Assembly: GCF_905220975.1 (NCBI RefSeq)
Contig: NZ_CAJNBK010000025.1
Span: 31,572-95,571 of the forward strand
Source: Paraburkholderia haematera
GTDB taxonomy: Bacteria > Pseudomonadota > Gammaproteobacteria > Burkholderiales > Burkholderiaceae
Direction: 5' to 3'
DNA length: 64,000 bases
Of this stretch, positions 61,380 through 64,000 are shown piece after piece. A program made the translations under genes and the position numbers. Under the pieces are notes generated by a model. That model saw nothing but the letters and a program-made list of their open reading frames with translations. It was not told the DNA's origin and did no database searches. The number at the start of each line of letters is the position of its first letter. Position 1 is the first letter of the stretch.

Positions 61380-62342
61380 ATGAGCGGCGGTTTTTTGCGT
61401 CCTGCCTGGCGTCTTCCGATACTTGCTGTGTTCGCGCTGTTCGCGCTGTCCGGTTGCAGCCTGCTGTGGGGCCCGCAGCAGGCGCCGATTGTCGATGCCA
61501 CGGTGATGCCCGTCGAGCCCGCGAGCGCGCCTGTGGCCGCCTCCGCGCCGGAACCCGTCGAGACTGAAGCCGCCGAGCCCGAACAGGCGAAAAAGCCCAA
61601 AAAACCGGTCGTCAAGCCGCGCAAGGTCGAACCGCCGCCACCGGTCGCCACGCCCGCGCCGCCGCCGCCCGCTCCCCCGCCTCTGATCGTGCTGCGCACG
61701 ATCGAGCGCAGCGAGGCGCACACCTTGCTCGACAGCGAAGTGCAGAAGCCCGACGGCAAGGTGGTGGGCCGCGCGATCGATATGATCGCGGATGCGAGCG
61801 GCAAGCCACGTGAGATCGTGGTCAATCTGCAGGGCTTCCTCGGCGTCGGCGATCGCAAGGTCAATTTCCCGTGGAGTGCGTTCCGCTTCATGCCGGCCGC
61901 GAAGACCGCGCCGATCACGCTCAACGCGGCGGCCGTGCCGAGTCCCGCGGCGAAGTCCGCTGCCGTGCAATTGCCGCTGATCGACGCCGATGTGGAGCGT
62001 TCGAACGGCGCCAAGGTCGGCCGCGTAATCGACGTGCTCATCGACGCCAACGCGCAGCCGCAGGCGGTCGTGCTCGACGTCAACGGCATGGTCAGCACGG
62101 AGCGGCGCACGATTGCCGCCAACTGGTCGGCGCTGCGTTTCGTCACGAAAGACAAGGAGCTGCATCCGCTGATCGATTTGAGCGACGCGCAGATCAACGC
62201 CACGCCGCCGTACGCCAGCGACAAGCCGATCCGTGCAGTGTCGCCGGCCCCGGTTCCGGCGCCGGCGCCAGCTCCCGCTGCTGCGGCGTCTGCCGCACCG
62301 GCCACGGCCGCTGCGGGTTCCAACACACGGGCGGCCCGATGA
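61380..62342 (+). CDS. Lipoprotein with two PRC-barrel-like domains
   Basis: A 320-residue protein with lipobox ALSGC (C26), a proline/lysine-rich linker at about 60-115, two related domains (DSEVQKPDGKVVGRAIDMIAD and DADVERSNGAKVGRVIDVLID, each followed by a WSAFRF or WSALRF strand) and an alanine/proline-rich tail. The repeats resemble PRC-barrel modules, unusual on a lipoprotein. GGAG precedes the ATG at 61380; 61365 is also possible. It overlaps the MFS gene by four bases, so the two products probably act together. Confidence 0.72.
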   Translation: MSGGFLRPAWRLPILAVFALFALSGCSLLWGPQQAPIVDATVMPVEPASAPVAASAPEPVETEAAEPEQAKKPKKPVVKPRKVEPPPPVATPAPPPPAPPPLIVLRTIERSEAHTLLDSEVQKPDGKVVGRAIDMIADASGKPREIVVNLQGFLGVGDRKVNFPWSAFRFMPAAKTAPITLNAAAVPSPAAKSAAVQLPLIDADVERSNGAKVGRVIDVLIDANAQPQAVVLDVNGMVSTERRTIAANWSALRFVTKDKELHPLIDLSDAQINATPPYASDKPIRAVSPAPVPAPAPAPAAAASAAPATAAAGSNTRAAR

Positions 62343-63592
62343 CAGGCCGCACTTTGGTTACCGCGCGCAGTCTGCGCGCACTCGACTGGCTGAATTTCTT
62401 CGTCGCCAACGTGCAGACGGGTTTCGGGCCGTTCATTGCGTCGTACCTTGCCTCGCACAAGTGGACCCAGGGCGAGATCGGCATGGCGCTCTCCGTCGGC
62501 ACTATTAGTGCGATGGTGAGCCAGGTGCCGGGCGGCGCTGCCGTGGACGCGTTGCGCAACAAAAAAGGCGCGGCCGCATGGGCGATCTTCGCGATCATTT
62601 TCAGTGCGGTGCTGCTGGCGGCGAGCCCGACCGTGCTGCCGGTGATTGCCGCGGAGGTATTCCACGGCTTTGCCAGCTGCATGCTGACGCCGGCGTTGGC
62701 CGCGATTTCGTTTGCTCTGGTGGGGCGCGCGAATCTGGGCGACCGGTTGGGACGCAATGCTCGCTGGGCTTCGATCGGCAGCGCCGTCGCGGCCGGGTTG
62801 ATGGGCTTATTTGGCGAATACTATTCGCCCCGCGCGGTGTTCTGGCTGACCGCGGCGCTTGCCGTGCCGGCGTTGATTGCGCTGACGATGATTCAGCGCA
62901 CCGATACGATCGAGCTGCCGAAAGCCGGGCCGACACCTGAACAGATCGAACGGCGCGAGAGTTTGCGCGAGTTGTTGCGTGATAAGCGGATGCTGCTGTT
63001 TGCGGCTTGTATTGTGCTGTTCCACTTGTCGAATGCGGCGATGCTGAATCTCGCTGCGGGCGAAGTGACGGCCGGCATGGGCGACAACGTTCAGCTCGTC
63101 ATTGCCGCGTGCATTATCGTGCCGCAGGCGATTGTGGCGATGATGTCGCCATGGGTTGGGCGCTCTGCCGAGCGGTGGGGACGCAGGCCGATTTTGCTGC
63201 TTGGCTTTTCGGCGCTGCCGATACGGGCGTTGTTGTTTGCCGGAATCAGCAGCCCTTATTTGCTGGTGCCGGTGCAGGTGCTGGACGGCCTGAGCGCGGC
63301 CGTATTCGGCGTGATGCTGCCGTTGATTGCCGCCGATGTTGCCGGCGACAAGGGGCGGTATAACCTTTGTATTGGGTTGTTTGGGTTGGCTGCTGGGATT
63401 GGGGCGACGTTGAGCACGACGGCTGCTGGGTTTGTGGCGGATCATTTTGGCAATGCGGTGAGCTTTTTTGGACTCGCCGCTGCGGGCGCGCTTGCTGTTT
63501 TGCTGGTGTGGGCGGCGATGCCCGAGACGCGGGAAGCAAGTGTGGATGAGGCTGCGCCTTTGGCTGATGGTGGGGAGTCGGCTGCCAGGTGA
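62339..63592 (+). CDS. MFS-family transporter
   Basis: A 417-residue major facilitator protein with about 12 helices. The loop 2-3 signature is degenerate (GGAAVDALRNKKGAAAW), and PWVGRSAERWGRRPILLLGF is the equivalent loop in the second half. ATGA overlap with the lipoprotein gene shows cotranslation. The substrate is unknown. The final 80 codons use far more GGG, TTG, TTT and GCT than the rest, as the G/T content of the coding strand rises towards repeat element C. Confidence 0.87.
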   Translation: MTGRTLVTARSLRALDWLNFFVANVQTGFGPFIASYLASHKWTQGEIGMALSVGTISAMVSQVPGGAAVDALRNKKGAAAWAIFAIIFSAVLLAASPTVLPVIAAEVFHGFASCMLTPALAAISFALVGRANLGDRLGRNARWASIGSAVAAGLMGLFGEYYSPRAVFWLTAALAVPALIALTMIQRTDTIELPKAGPTPEQIERRESLRELLRDKRMLLFAACIVLFHLSNAAMLNLAAGEVTAGMGDNVQLVIAACIIVPQAIVAMMSPWVGRSAERWGRRPILLLGFSALPIRALLFAGISSPYLLVPVQVLDGLSAAVFGVMLPLIAADVAGDKGRYNLCIGLFGLAAGIGATLSTTAAGFVADHFGNAVSFFGLAAAGALAVLLVWAAMPETREASVDEAAPLADGGESAAR

Positions 63593-63726
63593 TTGTGGTT
63601 TTTTTTGCCTTTGGCGGCGGCGTTTGGTGTGGTGGCCTTCGGGGTGTGGGGTTTGGGTGTTTTTTTTGCCTGATCGGCGGTTGGGTGTTTTGCCTGTGGC
63701 CGTTGGGGCTTGTTTGGGTTGTTTGA
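63593..63726. other. GT-rich flank of repeat element C
   Basis: The plus strand here is almost entirely G and T, with runs of eight or nine T. No gene. The same strand-biased composition precedes the left arms of elements A and B. Confidence 0.6.
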
Positions 63727-63889
63727 CTGCTCGGCGCCTGTTTGTCTGCACACCTGCGGTTTTTGGCCTTTCCTTGATTTGTTAGTGGTCTATTAGTGTT
63801 CCCCCTGTGCGGGGGGGCACCTACTTTTCTTTGCCTGCCGCAAAGAAAAGTAGGCAAAAGAAAGCGGCTCAAACCGCTAGCTCTTAAGC
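63727..63889 (+). repeat. Composite repeat element C, left arm only
   Basis: This matches the arms of elements A and B from the outer end to CTTAAGCG. It is of the CTACTTTTCTTTGC subtype, with the three hairpins preserved (CCCCC/GGGGG, the AAAGAAAAGTAG stem, AGCGG/CCGCT). After 63889 the similarity stops abruptly where an insertion-sequence end begins. Confidence 0.85.
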
Positions 63890-64000
63890 GAGGGTGTAAT
63901 TAGTTTTGTGTAAACGGTCATTTGGCAGGAGACTGCCAGTAACAGGAGCGACGATGACCGTAGCGAAACGCAACAAACGAGTGAAACCCGATCCTGAGCT
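63890..64000 (+). mobile_element. Left end of an IS256-family insertion sequence
   Basis: The sequence starting GAGGGTGTAATTAGTTTTGT replaces repeat C and looks like an IS256-family terminal repeat. A hairpin TGGCAG-GAGA-CTGCCA follows at 63923-63938. Only the first 111 bp are in the window, so the other end and the target duplication are not seen. Confidence 0.5.
63954..64000 (+). CDS. Start of a transposase, probably IS256 family (partial)
   Basis: Fifteen complete codons are visible from the ATG (MTVAKRNKRVKPDPE). AACAGGAG lies just upstream. The basic start is compatible with IS256-type transposases of Burkholderia relatives, but the fragment is too short to prove it. Confidence 0.45.
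   Translation, partial: MTVAKRNKRVKPDPE

Overview
The window is high-GC DNA of a beta-proteobacterium, most likely a Paraburkholderia or close relative. The signs are an aru-type arginine succinyltransferase operon under a GlxA/AraC-type ArgR, a five-step hut operon ending in HutF and HutG, a set of sulfonate-type sulfur genes, and dispersed repeats. I identify no rRNA, tRNA, CRISPR array or prophage. The genes are mostly metabolic and well preserved. The unusual material lies between them.

Layout. 1-5 kb: the start of an EAL/HDOD signalling protein, acetoacetate decarboxylase, an arginine-type solute-binding protein, a LysR regulator and a beta-class GST. 5-15.8 kb (minus strand): an arginine/ornithine catabolic unit made of the transporter genes hisQ-hisM-hisP, argR, then astC-aruF-aruG-astD-astB-astE. 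15.8-16.8 kb: composite inverted-repeat element A. 16.8-18.3 kb: a patatin-like protein and a two-domain BamE-like lipoprotein. 18.9-27.5 kb: two sulfur units, an SsuA-like binding protein with an SfnB/DszC-like flavoprotein, and a five-gene operon (luciferase-like monooxygenase, class II aldolase, binding protein, 3-mercaptopropionate-type thiol dioxygenase, four-domain rhodanese). 27.5-28.6 kb: element B. 28.6-36.6 kb: an LLM oxidoreductase, glgC-glgA, pdxY, an unrecognised gene behind a heptanucleotide repeat, and a branched-chain amino acid binding protein. 36.7-43 kb: a transglutaminase-like exported protein, an AraC regulator, two unrecognised genes and a lipoprotein carboxylesterase. 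43-51.3 kb: the hut operon hutH-hutC-hutU-hutD-hutI-hutF-hutG with three HutC-type operators in front. 51.7-64 kb: a LysR/epimerase divergent pair, an APC permease with an amidohydrolase and LuxR regulator, DUF899, ArsR/AHSA1, a purine permease, a PRC-barrel-like lipoprotein with an MFS transporter, and element C broken by what looks like an IS256-family insertion.

Biologically the region is dominated by nitrogen and sulfur scavenging. The ast operon converts arginine to glutamate. The hut operon converts histidine to glutamate, ammonia and formate. The sulfur genes probably release sulfite or sulfide from organosulfur compounds.

The most interesting undescribed signals are in two repeat families. 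Family 1 (elements A, B, C) has arms of about 235 bp around a variable centre. Each arm holds three hairpins whose stems differ between copies by compensating base changes. Family 2 is built from an 18-nt half-site. It forms three tandem 51-bp hairpins in one place and a nested four-forward/four-reverse array directly before glgC in another. Both look selected for structure rather than for protein.
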